From positions 1 to 18,433 of the forward strand of contig CAYGJN010000051.1 in assembly GCA_964350135.1 (NCBI GenBank): 18,433 nt of DNA, given 5' to 3'. A program made the position numbers and the translations under genes. Shown in pieces: positions 1-7,932 of this stretch (its first letter is position 1; every line of letters begins with the position of its first letter). Source of the DNA: CAYGJN01 sp964350135. GTDB lineage: Bacteria > Bdellovibrionota > Bacteriovoracia > Bacteriovoracales > Bacteriovoracaceae. Under the pieces are notes generated by a model. That model did not search any database. It had not been told where the DNA came from and saw nothing but the letters and a program-made list of their open reading frames with translations.

Positions 1-473
1 TTGAATATTTTCATGTTGTTTGGAAAGAAACTCTTTGTCCCTATGGTGTTTAGGTAGAAATGAAAAAAAATGGTGATGAATATTTTATCAATCATCACAG
101 AAAAAATGAGATGAGAGGTATTGGCGGATTTTTCTTCGATCATTTTAATTCAGGAGACTCAGAAAAAGACTTTGATATGGTAGTTGATTTTTCTAATCAG
201 TTTATAAGGTCTTATTTTCCAATCTTAGAGAAAAGAATAACTGAGAGTTATACAGAGGATGATGTTGAGTTTCAGTTACACAGACGTGGCCGTTATGTAG
301 AGTTTAATCTATTACACGATAGAGGAACCTTGTTTGGTCTAAAAACAAATGGGAGAGTAGATTCAATTTTGATATCTCTTCCAGCTAGATGCAAGTTTTC
401 CTATGCCTATTCACCTTTAAAAGGTTCAGTTCATGAACAAATGATGGAGTATTATTATCCGAGAAATTGGTGA
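1..473 (+). pseudogene. hemF: Coproporphyrinogen III oxidase (aerobic), 3' part, interrupted by an in-frame stop
   Basis: The translated 3' part matches the C-terminal half of HemF, which decarboxylates coproporphyrinogen III to protoporphyrinogen IX with oxygen in haem synthesis. Family hallmarks are clear from base 60: DEYF, then NEMRGIGGFFFD, HRRGRYVEFNLL, DRGTLFGLKTNGR and a C-terminal PRNW. The same reading frame upstream (from base 3) still reads like HemF (FHVVWKETLCPYG, compare FHRTLKEAC in animal enzymes), but a TAG at 51-53 interrupts it. The segment between PYG and KKNGDEYF is also about two residues shorter than in family members. The ATG at 60 is therefore unlikely to be a genuine start; the gene begins left of the window. 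Either the gene is broken or the sequence has an error here. Identity as hemF is near certain; whether it is functional is open. Confidence 0.85.
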
Positions 474-491
474 TCTGGGTCTTTTCTTTAT

Positions 492-517
492 ATAGATCTA
501 TGAAATAATCGGATTAT
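492..517. promoter_or_regulatory. Two adjacent palindromes upstream of the lipoprotein gene
   Basis: The perfect 10-bp palindrome ATAGATCTAT occupies 492-501. ATAATC-G-GATTAT, an inverted repeat with a one-base centre, occupies 505-517. Both lie in the short gap between hemF and the lipoprotein gene, just before its Shine-Dalgarno. They could be operator half-sites, but short AT-rich palindromes are common by chance and no -35/-10 pair is obvious. Confidence 0.25.
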
Positions 518-536
518 ATCTTTTAAGGAGGAAAGT

Positions 537-1133
537 ATGAAAATTGGTCTATTATTTAGTCTATTTCTACTCATTTCATGTGACACAGAATTTGTTGGTA
601 TGTTTCAGGCAAACCAAGATATAAGTTTTTCTGATGGGACAGTTATTCAGGCTGGACGTTATGAGTCGGACTTTGAAATCAAATCAAAATCTAAAGCGGA
701 ACTTGATATTGTTGTTGATGGGCAAAAAATTGAATTCCCTTTAACTATTCCAGGATGGCTGGATCTAAACGAAGTTTCAGATTTTGAATTAACCGCAGCC
801 GAAATTTCTCAGCCTTTTAATATGAGTGGTCTAATTGTAAGAACTACTGAGCAAGGGCCTGTTGAATATCGAACACAATCTTGTCAAAGAAGAATTGCTT
901 ATCAGCATTGTTGGACTAATTCTAAAGGACAGACTTATTGTGAGATCCGCTACCGAATAATTAGCGGTTGGCAGAGAAATCAAGTCAGAGTTATAACGAA
1001 TAAAATTCAAAACGATTTTGATTTTATAGCGCCCGAAAATGGTGAGGTTGTTGCCAGCTTTACTGGCTCACAAAATAAAAGCGTAGAAGAAGTTCTTTTC
1101 TACGGAGAGTGCAGAATTAACGGATACCCTTAG
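537..1133 (+). CDS. Lipoprotein of unknown function
   Basis: A 198-residue protein with a lipoprotein signal peptide: a short basic start, a hydrophobic stretch to about residue 13, and a lipobox LISC giving a lipidated Cys15. Residue +2 is Asp, which in E. coli retains lipoproteins in the inner membrane; whether that rule holds in this organism is not known. The mature part looks beta-rich (alternating hydrophobic residues) with four further cysteines at 116, 125, 135 and 192, the first three within 20 residues in a Trp/Tyr-rich segment, suggesting disulfides. No family is recognised. The start is well supported by an AAGGAGG Shine-Dalgarno a few bases upstream. It is followed closely by a hairpin terminator. 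Confidence 0.85.
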   Translation: MKIGLLFSLFLLISCDTEFVGMFQANQDISFSDGTVIQAGRYESDFEIKSKSKAELDIVVDGQKIEFPLTIPGWLDLNEVSDFELTAAEISQPFNMSGLIVRTTEQGPVEYRTQSCQRRIAYQHCWTNSKGQTYCEIRYRIISGWQRNQVRVITNKIQNDFDFIAPENGEVVASFTGSQNKSVEEVLFYGECRINGYP

Positions 1134-1143
1134 AAAAATAATC

Positions 1144-1173
1144 AGCGCAACCTATTGATTTGGTTGCGCTTTT
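1144..1173 (+). terminator. Rho-independent terminator after the lipoprotein gene
   Basis: A perfect 9-bp stem AGCGCAACC / GGTTGCGCT (1144-1152 and 1162-1170), a 9-base loop, and a T run at 1170-1173. It lies 10 bases after the lipoprotein stop codon. The right arm also encodes the last residues of the convergent small gene on the minus strand, whose stop codon begins inside the stem. Confidence 0.8.
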
Positions 1174-1412
1174 AAACTTTCTAGGATGAGATTTATATCT
1201 CTTTGGTTTTCTCCATTGTGGTAATCAGTGTCATTTTTATTATGGTATTCAAGCCACATGCTTAAGCTTCTTAGAAAATTCTTATTTTTAGAGTTGAGGT
1301 CTTTTAGGATTTCAATAAATTCTAAGTCTGTTATATCAGTATCAATAATACTTCTAGTTAAGGCGTTTAAGTCATATTCACGGATTTTATCTTCATAAAG
1401 AAATTTCATCAT
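1152..1412 (-). CDS. Small hypothetical protein
   Basis: An 86-residue acidic, mostly helical-looking protein, rich in Asn, Asp, Leu and Ile, with no signal peptide, membrane segment or recognised motif. Its amphipathic leucine pattern looks coding, and it would end inside the arm of the shared terminator. Against it, no Shine-Dalgarno precedes the ATGATG start and no promoter is obvious, so the gene is only moderately supported. It lies downstream of the exported-protein gene on the same strand, beyond the assembly gap. Confidence 0.5.
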   Translation of the reverse strand: MMKFLYEDKIREYDLNALTRSIIDTDITDLEFIEILKDLNSKNKNFLRSLSMWLEYHNKNDTDYHNGENQRDINLILESLKAQPNQ

Positions 1413-1475
1413 ATTTTTTGAGACTTGATGAAGAAGAGGGGCATGATCGTTGTGACTAAGGGCGGGCTTTAGTTA

Positions 1476-2132
1476 TTANNNNNNNNNNTCTTTCAATTGA
1501 TAAATAAACATATTTAAATCTTTCCAGGAAGTTTCACTAATCTCATTTTGCAACCAAGCTTCTTTATACTCATTAGAAAGAGAGGTTTTATTAAAAAGTT
1601 TAAGCTTCTCACTAAGTGAAATTCGACAATTATCAAAAGAGAAGACTTTTTGATCCTGAACTACACGTACTAATATTTGGTTTGGAGTATTAAATCCATA
1701 ATCGACCTTGAAATCTATTTTAATATTTTCTAAATGCTGAGGTCCCCAATAATTAGGATTGTCTGTAAAAGTTTCACTGGGATGATATTTTAAAAGGTGT
1801 GCAAAAATAGAATAAGATCGAGTAATATTGCTATAGTCAGCCAATTTATAGAATATATCAGCGCTTGCTATATAGGCTTCCTCTCTATTTTCTACAAGCC
1901 TGAGAATTGTTCCTGGACCCCAGCCTGCTTCTGTACCATCTGAGGCTAGGTAAAGATGAGTAACTCCCAAATCAGTTTCTTTAATACAGCTAAGCTTAAC
2001 ATCGTTGTGAATACGATTTATATATTCCTTATACTCCTGGTCTGAATAGTTTTTTACCCATTCTGGTAGAACGGCCATTGATACAGTTGGTAGTAAAATC
2101 AATAAAAATAGATACCTAAGCTTTCTGTTCAT
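1476..2132 (-). CDS. Exported protein of unknown function, 3' end at an assembly gap
   Basis: About 218 residues with a Sec signal peptide: MNRKLR, a hydrophobic core, and likely cleavage after SMA at residue 20. The mature protein has two cysteines (in KLSCIK and FDNCRI) that could pair, and a Gly/Pro-containing segment around AGWGPG. No family is recognised. An AGGAG Shine-Dalgarno stands about seven bases before the ATG. The last codons fall in a run of N (1479-1488), so the stop at 1476-1478 and the true C-terminus are uncertain. It may be read through from the suf operon upstream, because no clear terminator separates them. Confidence 0.75.
   Translation of the reverse strand: MNRKLRYLFLLILLPTVSMAVLPEWVKNYSDQEYKEYINRIHNDVKLSCIKETDLGVTHLYLASDGTEAGWGPGTILRLVENREEAYIASADIFYKLADYSNITRSYSIFAHLLKYHPSETFTDNPNYWGPQHLENIKIDFKVDYGFNTPNQILVRVVQDQKVFSFDNCRISLSEKLKLFNKTSLSNEYKEAWLQNEISETSWKDLNMFIYQLKXXXX
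1479..1488. other. Assembly gap (10 N)
   Basis: Ten undetermined bases. Runs of exactly ten N are often placeholders of unknown true length, so the 3' end of the exported-protein gene and its link to the small gene beyond cannot be trusted. Confidence 0.95.
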
Positions 2133-2238
2133 GATAAACTCCTGTTAGAGTAGACCTAGCTTGATGTCATATTTTAAACAATTTCTAATCTAATGCTTTG
2201 TAAATAAATCTAAGTTTAGGCAGTATTTGTCAGTCTAG

Positions 2239-2799
2239 TTAGTAGGCGGGCTGCGCATAGACTTCAATTTCAGGGTTGTAGTCTTGTCGTAGGATGTTTT
2301 GTATAGCGTGAAGTGTCCCTGCTTGAGAGCTTGGGCAGTTTCCGCAAGCCCCTTGATACTCAATAATTAGAACATTATTAGTGTACTCAAGGCATTGTAG
2401 ATCTCCACCATCTGCCTGTAGTCCAGGTCTAATAGTTTTATCTAGAACAGACTCAATATCTTGAAGCTCTTTTGAGAGTCTTTTTCTTCGCTCTTCTTCA
2501 GGGTCTAGATCTATATAGTCAGGGTTATGATTAGGAAAAAATTCATTGAGAACAGCTTCTATTTTTGGCTCTAATACTTCCCAGTCTTCATAATTAAACT
2601 TTGTAATAGTAATAGAATTTTCAAAAAAATGAACTTTATCAACCCCTCTAACCTTAAACAATTCTTGGGCCATCGGTATATCTTTGCAGTCATCTATTGT
2701 GATAAATGTAGAGTTACCTTTTTCTTTTACTGGTTTATCAAGGATAAACTTAAGAGCATTTGGGTTTGGTGTTGGTTGGCTAAATATTTCAATACTCAT
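2239..2799 (-). CDS. NFU-type iron-sulfur cluster carrier, two-domain (mitochondrial NFU1-like architecture)
   Basis: A 186-residue protein, last gene of the suf operon. Residues 1-90 match the Nfu N-terminal domain (PTPNPNALKF near the start, then a GVDKVHFFENSITITK strand region). Residues 110-186 match the NifU C-terminal domain (IRPGLQADGGDL and GACGNCPSS). Cys152 and Cys155 form the CxxC that in this family binds a [4Fe-4S] cluster between two subunits for delivery to client proteins. This is the architecture of NFU1, distinct from the IscU-type scaffold. It starts 10 bases after the sufS stop codon, with a weak GAGAGA ribosome binding site. By position it probably transfers clusters made by SufBCD. 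Confidence 0.92.
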   Translation of the reverse strand: MSIEIFSQPTPNPNALKFILDKPVKEKGNSTFITIDDCKDIPMAQELFKVRGVDKVHFFENSITITKFNYEDWEVLEPKIEAVLNEFFPNHNPDYIDLDPEEERRKRLSKELQDIESVLDKTIRPGLQADGGDLQCLEYTNNVLIIEYQGACGNCPSSQAGTLHAIQNILRQDYNPEIEVYAQPAY

Positions 2800-2809
2800 A
2801 TTATTCTCT

Positions 2810-4030
2810 CTAACTAAAGACTCTTAGGGCCGACTGAATTCCTTCAACCAAGGTATCTGTTTCTTTTTTCGTATTATAAAAACTAAAGCTTGCTCTTGTT
2901 GTAGAGTCAACTCTAAAACTTTCAAGTAGGGGCATAGTACAATGATGGCCTGTTCTAACAGCAATTGCACTTTGATCTAGAATCATTCCAAGGTCTTGAG
3001 AGTGAATTCCTTCAATAATAAATGAAAAAATCGGAATCTTGTTTTTGGCATCTCCAATAATTCGAACCTGAGGAATCTCTTTCAATTTTTTATCTGCATA
3101 TAAAAACAACTCATGTTCATAATCAGCAATTAAATCAAGTCCAATACTTTCAATATAATCAATTGCAGCACCTAGGCCAATGCTACCGGCAATATGAGGG
3201 GTCCCTGCTTCAAACTTATTTGGAAGTCCATTATAAGTTGTACCTGAAAAACTCACACGCTCAATCATATCTCCTCCGCCTAAAAAGGGAGGCATCGATT
3301 CTAAAAGAGCTTCTTTGCCATAAAGGATACCAAAACCAGTTGGCCCAAAAAGCTTATGAGCAGAAAAAACTAGAAAATCTACATCCAGTTCTTGAACATC
3401 AATTTTGAAATGACTAACTGATTGTGCTGCATCAACTAAAAAAACTGCTGATGAACTTTCTCTAGTCATCTGAACCATTTTCTTTATTGGATTAATTGTT
3501 CCAAGTGTATTGGAGATATGCACACTTGCTACGAGTTTTGTTTTTTCATTAAGAAGGTTTTTAAACTCTTCCAAGTTAAGTTCACCAAGGTCATTTACTG
3601 GGACTACTTTAAGGATGCATTTCTTCCTTTCACATAATAATTGCCAAGGAACAATATCAGAGTGGTGTTCCATGCCTGTAACAATAATTTCATCACCAGG
3701 CTTAAAAGATTCACCTAATGAGTAGGAAACGAGGTTGATACCAGCGGTAGTTCCTGAGGTATAAATAATTTCTTTATCAGATTTTGCATTAATAAAGTTT
3801 TGAACAAGCTTTCTTGTTCTCTCATAAGCAATAGTGGATTCTTGAGAGAGGGTATGAACGCCTCTGTGCACATTTGAACTCAAGCTTGTATAGTAGTGAG
3901 TAATGGCCTCAATAACAGAAATTGGTTTAAGTGTTGTGGCTCCATTATCTAAATAGGTAAGATGTTTGCCATGTACTTTAGTATGAAGACATGGAAACTC
4001 TGAGCGTATTTTGTCTAGATTAAAACTCAT
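2810..4030 (-). CDS. sufS: Cysteine desulfurase SufS
   Basis: A PLP-dependent class V aminotransferase-fold enzyme that takes sulfur from L-cysteine as a persulfide and releases alanine, supplying SufBCD. It has 406 residues. FSAHKLFGPTG carries the PLP lysine at 226, MEHHSD carries the His pair at 122-123, and RTGHHCTMPLL places the catalytic cysteine at 364. Length, Lys226 and Cys364 all coincide with the E. coli enzyme as known. The start codon overlaps the sufD stop in an ATGA, so translation is coupled. No sulfur-transfer partner (SufE or SufU) is encoded in the operon. Confidence 0.97.
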   Translation of the reverse strand: MSFNLDKIRSEFPCLHTKVHGKHLTYLDNGATTLKPISVIEAITHYYTSLSSNVHRGVHTLSQESTIAYERTRKLVQNFINAKSDKEIIYTSGTTAGINLVSYSLGESFKPGDEIIVTGMEHHSDIVPWQLLCERKKCILKVVPVNDLGELNLEEFKNLLNEKTKLVASVHISNTLGTINPIKKMVQMTRESSSAVFLVDAAQSVSHFKIDVQELDVDFLVFSAHKLFGPTGFGILYGKEALLESMPPFLGGGDMIERVSFSGTTYNGLPNKFEAGTPHIAGSIGLGAAIDYIESIGLDLIADYEHELFLYADKKLKEIPQVRIIGDAKNKIPIFSFIIEGIHSQDLGMILDQSAIAVRTGHHCTMPLLESFRVDSTTRASFSFYNTKKETDTLVEGIQSALRVFS

Positions 4031-5265
4031 CTTTGCTCCAAGTAATCTCTTCTCCAGAGATTTTCTTTCAAGTATGAATGAGCATGTTCTTTTAATTGGC
4101 TTGATTTAATCTTGTCGATGGCAGATGCAATAAAGGCTAGAGAAAGTATTTCTTTAGCTCTTTTTTTGCTAATTCCTCTTGTCATAAGATAGAAGAGCTC
4201 GTCATCTGTAAGCTGACCAGTCGTTGCCCCATGTGCGCATTTTACATCATCAGCATAAATTTCCAGTTGCGGTTTAGTGTCAACTTTGGACTTATCGCTT
4301 AGAAGAAGATTTCTATTAAGTTGATGAGAATTTATTTGTTGAGAGTTTTTTCTCACTAAGATTCTTCCGTTAAAAACACCATGTGAACTATCGTTTAAAA
4401 GGCCTTTATAAAGTTGATCTGAAGTAGTATGAGCAGCTTTATGATCAATAAGTGTATAATTAGCAATATGGTCTTCATTATTAAGAGCATAAATCCCATG
4501 AAGATCACAATGGGAGAGTTCTCCGTTTAAATTTGCTGTAACCTCAGATCTTACAAGTTCTCCTGAGAGACCCATCGTGAAATTATTATACTGGGCACCT
4601 TTTTCAATATTAGCTTTAATATTGCTAATAAAATTTGAAGATGTTGCAACATCTAAGATGCTTAGATGATTAAAACTAGCATTATCTGATACTTTGATAA
4701 GAGTCAGTCTATTATTATGGGATTCTAATGAGCTCAAATGATTTGTATCTATAAGATCAAAGATAGCACCGGACTCAATTTCAATAATAATTGTTAGATA
4801 ATTAAGAACTCCCTTTTCTTGATTACCAAGAGTTAGAATTTTAAGAGGAGTTTCGTTTTTATAATCTTTACTAATTTTTAGATAAAGACCATTTTGAATT
4901 TGAGAAAGGTTTAGATGATCAAAGGGATTTGAGAAATCAAAACTATTTTTAATATGATTGATTTCAGGAATAGAGTCCTCTAAGTTTTTTATTATAAGTC
5001 CTTGAGCCTTGGGAAGAGCAATAAGCTTATTGTTCTCAAAGATAATAGAATTATCCTGAGAGTCAGTAATATCAATAGGGCTGCTTTCTTTGGGACTATA
5101 TTGTTTTGCTGTTAGCTTTTTTAGGTCTGTATATTTCCAGTTTTCCCATTTTCTAGTTGGAAATTCAAAAGACTCTAGATCCATTAGGGCCTTTTCTCTT
5201 ATACTTGCTGACCAAGAGCAGAGATTGGAATTTTCAGAAATTAATTCTTTATAATTACTATCCAT
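4027..5265 (-). CDS. sufD: Fe-S cluster assembly protein SufD
   Basis: The SufD subunit of the SufBC2D scaffold. The N-terminal part contains KWENWKYTDLKKL, typical of SufD; the middle is a long parallel beta-helix-like region; the C-terminal part contains DDVKCAHGATTGQL followed by LFYLMTRG. The His in CAHGA (about residue 345) corresponds to the E. coli SufD histidine (H360) implicated in cluster formation at the SufB-SufD interface. I prefer the ATG at 5265, which overlaps the sufC stop by eight bases; an in-frame TTG two codons earlier (5271) is possible. It has 412 residues from the ATG. Confidence 0.95.
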   Translation of the reverse strand: MDSNYKELISENSNLCSWSASIREKALMDLESFEFPTRKWENWKYTDLKKLTAKQYSPKESSPIDITDSQDNSIIFENNKLIALPKAQGLIIKNLEDSIPEINHIKNSFDFSNPFDHLNLSQIQNGLYLKISKDYKNETPLKILTLGNQEKGVLNYLTIIIEIESGAIFDLIDTNHLSSLESHNNRLTLIKVSDNASFNHLSILDVATSSNFISNIKANIEKGAQYNNFTMGLSGELVRSEVTANLNGELSHCDLHGIYALNNEDHIANYTLIDHKAAHTTSDQLYKGLLNDSSHGVFNGRILVRKNSQQINSHQLNRNLLLSDKSKVDTKPQLEIYADDVKCAHGATTGQLTDDELFYLMTRGISKKRAKEILSLAFIASAIDKIKSSQLKEHAHSYLKENLWRRDYLEQR

Positions 5266-6016
5266 TATCAACTACCCAGTCATAACCATTTTTTTCAAGC
5301 TCTAACGCTAAAGACTTATCACCAGTTTTAATAATTTTTCCTTTAGAAAGTACATGAACATAGTCAGGCTCAATATAATCTAAAAGTCTTTGGTAATGTG
5401 TGACAAGAATAACAGAATTATGTTTGTTCTTTAACGAGTTTACGCCTTTTGCTACAATTTTAAGTGCATCTATATCAAGGCCACTGTCTGTTTCATCCAA
5501 AAGAGCAAGTCTTGGATTTAAAATGGCCATTTGTAGAATTTCGTTTTTCTTTTTTTCTCCACCACTAAATCCATCATTAACAGGTCGTTTCGCAAAAGAA
5601 TGATCCATCTCTAATAGATCAAGTTTTGTTTTTAGATATTCATTAAAATCATAGGGGTCCATCTCTTCGACACCCTGATGCTTACAAATCTCGTTAAAAG
5701 ACTCTCTTAAAAAGACATCATTTGTTACACCAGGAATTTCTACTGGATATTGAAATCCGAGAAAAATGCCTTCTTTTGCCCTTTGGTCTGGTTCTAATTC
5801 ATCAATGTCAACAAGCTTACCATTAATCTCAAAATGGATAGTCCCATCTGTTTTCTCGTAATCAGGATGTCCTGCTATAACTTTTGAAAAAGTACTTTTT
5901 CCTGAACCATTAGGTCCCATAATGGCGTGAACTTCTCCTTTTTTAACCGTTATATTTAGGCCGTTAAGGATCTGTTTCTCATCAATTTGAGCTTTTAAAT
6001 TTTTTACTTCTAACAT
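5258..6016 (-). CDS. sufC: Fe-S cluster assembly ATPase SufC
   Basis: The ABC-type ATPase of the SufBC2D complex, soluble in the cytoplasm, whose ATP-driven dimerisation reshapes SufB-SufD. It has 252 residues: Walker A GPNGSGKST at 34-42, Q-loop Gln89, signature SGGEKKKNE from 151, Walker B LALLDE at 170-175, D-loop SGLD, and H-loop His207 in VTHYQR. The start lies three bases after the sufB stop; GTAGGA overlapping the sufB end serves as ribosome binding site. The 3' end overlaps the start of sufD. Confidence 0.98.
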   Translation of the reverse strand: MLEVKNLKAQIDEKQILNGLNITVKKGEVHAIMGPNGSGKSTFSKVIAGHPDYEKTDGTIHFEINGKLVDIDELEPDQRAKEGIFLGFQYPVEIPGVTNDVFLRESFNEICKHQGVEEMDPYDFNEYLKTKLDLLEMDHSFAKRPVNDGFSGGEKKKNEILQMAILNPRLALLDETDSGLDIDALKIVAKGVNSLKNKHNSVILVTHYQRLLDYIEPDYVHVLSKGKIIKTGDKSLALELEKNGYDWVVDNG

Positions 6017-6019
6017 AAA

Positions 6020-7453
6020 TTATCCTACTGAGTTTTCAAGTTTCATTTCTAAAAGTTTTACGGCCTCTTCACTAAATTCCATTGGTAATTGTTTGAAAAC
6101 GTCTTTACAAAAACCATTAATAATTAGTCCAATTGTTTTTTCCATATCCAAGCCTCGTGATTGTAAGTAAAAAATTTGGTCTTCACTGATCTTACAAGTA
6201 GAAGCTTCATGTTCTAATGTTGAATCATTGTTTTTTATTTCAATATATGGAAAAGTATTAGCCGCAGATTTGTCTCCTATAAGCATACTATCGCATTGAG
6301 TATAGTTTTTAGCACCCTTGGCACTTGGCATGATTTTGACAAGCCCTCTATAAGAGTTGATAGATTCATCAGCACTAATACCTTTTGAAATAATTGTACT
6401 TTTAGTATTTTTACCAACATGAACCATCTTAGTTCCAGTATCTGCTTGCATTTTATTATTTGTAAGAGCAACTGAATAAAAGAAGCCGCTTGAGTTATCA
6501 CCAATAAGGTTACAGCTTGGATATTTCCAAGTTATGGCCGACCCAGCTTCAACTTGGGTCCATGAAATGGTAGAGTTTTTACCAAGGCAATTTCCTCGTT
6601 TGGTTACAAAATTATAAATTCCGCCCTTACCATTTTCATCACCTGCATACCAGTTTTGAACAGTAGAATAATTTATTGTGGCGTTATCTAAGGCAATTAA
6701 TTCAACAACTGCCGCATGTAATTGGTTTTCATCTCTTTGAGGAGCAGTACAGCCTTCTAAATAATTAACAAAAGATCCTTCATCCCCAATGACTAAAGTT
6801 CTTTCAAACTGACCTGACTCAGCTGCATTTATTCTAAAATAAGTAGAGAGGTCAAGAGGGGATTTCACTCCTTTTGGGATATAGCAAAAAGAGCCATCAG
6901 TAAAAACAGCGCTGTTTAGAGCTGAATAATAATTATCTGAAATAGGAACAACTGATCCTAAATATTTTTTTACAAGTTCCGGATGTTTTTTTATTGCTTC
7001 AGAGATTGAACAAAAAATAATCCCAACTTCGTTAAGTTCTTTTTGGTGTGTAGTTCCTACTGATACACTGTCAAAAACGGCATCGACAGCAACACCTGCT
7101 AATCGTTTTCTTTCTAATAAAGGAATGCCTAGTCGATCAAAAGTTTCTAGTAATTCAGGATCCACTTCATCCAGTGAATCATACTTGGGTTTTTTGGTAT
7201 TAGGCGCAGAGTAATAATATATATCATTATAATTAATAGGCTCAATTTTTAAAACTGCCCAGTTGGGCTCTTTCATAGTCAGCCACTTTCTATAGGCCTT
7301 AAGTCTATACTCTAATAACCATTCAGGTTCTTCTCTTTTTGCAGAGATTAATCGTACAACGTCTTCGCTTAATCCTTTTGGGAACTCTTGTGTTCCAATA
7401 TCTGTAGTAAAACCATATTTATATTCTTCTTTAACTTTATCTTTAAAGCTCAT
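6020..7453 (-). CDS. sufB: Fe-S cluster assembly scaffold SufB
   Basis: A 477-residue scaffold subunit that accepts persulfide sulfur and, with SufD, builds the nascent cluster. Clear SufB blocks are DEVGI-type residues around 142, EGCTAPQRDENQLHAAVVE near 233-251, TVQNWY, SWTQVEAGSAITWKYPSC, QADTGTKM, and KNYTQCDSML. Cys387 in TQCDSM corresponds to E. coli Cys405, the proposed sulfur acceptor and cluster ligand. Glu416 in LEHEAST corresponds to E. coli Glu434. The C-terminal LENSVG is also typical. It follows the regulator gene by two bases, so expression is directly tied to it. Confidence 0.98.
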   Translation of the reverse strand: MSFKDKVKEEYKYGFTTDIGTQEFPKGLSEDVVRLISAKREEPEWLLEYRLKAYRKWLTMKEPNWAVLKIEPINYNDIYYYSAPNTKKPKYDSLDEVDPELLETFDRLGIPLLERKRLAGVAVDAVFDSVSVGTTHQKELNEVGIIFCSISEAIKKHPELVKKYLGSVVPISDNYYSALNSAVFTDGSFCYIPKGVKSPLDLSTYFRINAAESGQFERTLVIGDEGSFVNYLEGCTAPQRDENQLHAAVVELIALDNATINYSTVQNWYAGDENGKGGIYNFVTKRGNCLGKNSTISWTQVEAGSAITWKYPSCNLIGDNSSGFFYSVALTNNKMQADTGTKMVHVGKNTKSTIISKGISADESINSYRGLVKIMPSAKGAKNYTQCDSMLIGDKSAANTFPYIEIKNNDSTLEHEASTCKISEDQIFYLQSRGLDMEKTIGLIINGFCKDVFKQLPMEFSEEAVKLLEMKLENSVG

Positions 7454-7455
7454 AA

Positions 7456-7908
7456 TTATTTTGCCCTTTGCTCGTAAGAGGCCTTTAGTTTTTGGTAATC
7501 TTGTTTTATAAATAAAAGTTCATCTAATGTAATCTGTGAAAAATAATCTTTGATCCGTATATTGATGGCCTCGAGAGGAGTTTTTATATTGCATGAGCTG
7601 AATTGTTCACAAATTCCCTTAGGCCCCATGCATGTAAAATCAAATTTTTTCCCTTCAATAAGCTCACTTAACTCAATGAAATTAATTTGAGAGAGTTTTC
7701 TGTTAAGTGTGTAACCACCTTTAACGCCTTGGCTTGATTTTAAAATATTTGAGTTATTTAATGTCTGCATAATCTTTGCAGTAGTATCAAATGGCGTTTG
7801 ATAAATATTAACTATTTCACGAGCACTCGTGAGCTCTGAGCTTTCTTTAAGGGCCATATGTTTGAGTGCAATTAATGCGTACTCTGTTTTTTTGTTTATT
7901 TTCAGCAT
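7456..7908 (-). CDS. Rrf2-family Fe-S transcriptional regulator (SufR/IscR-like)
   Basis: A 150-residue protein with an N-terminal winged helix (residues 1-85, containing KTEYALIALKHMA, a recognition region around TTAKIMQTL and the wing KGGYTL), then a cysteine-bearing loop and a C-terminal dimer helix. Cys93, Cys100 and Cys106 are spaced 6 and 5 residues apart, close to the IscR pattern (5 and 5), so it very probably binds an Fe-S cluster. As first gene of the suf operon it most likely senses cluster supply and controls its own promoter. The repeated AAATAGGT sites upstream are its candidate operators. Whether it represses or activates is not shown by sequence. Confidence 0.93.
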   Translation of the reverse strand: MLKINKKTEYALIALKHMALKESSELTSAREIVNIYQTPFDTTAKIMQTLNNSNILKSSQGVKGGYTLNRKLSQINFIELSELIEGKKFDFTCMGPKGICEQFSSCNIKTPLEAINIRIKDYFSQITLDELLFIKQDYQKLKASYEQRAK

Positions 7909-7932
7909 AATTATTAAATAAGGGCTTTATAT

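Noticed and set aside
60..473. A complete 137-residue protein starting at ATG 60
   Set aside because: The ATG lies in the middle of conserved HemF sequence, and homology continues upstream across the TAG, so this is a HemF fragment rather than a separate gene.
1450..1475. ACTAA...TTAGT repeat beside the N run as a terminator
   Set aside because: Only about five A/T pairs, with a bulge and adjacent to undetermined bases; it cannot be evaluated.
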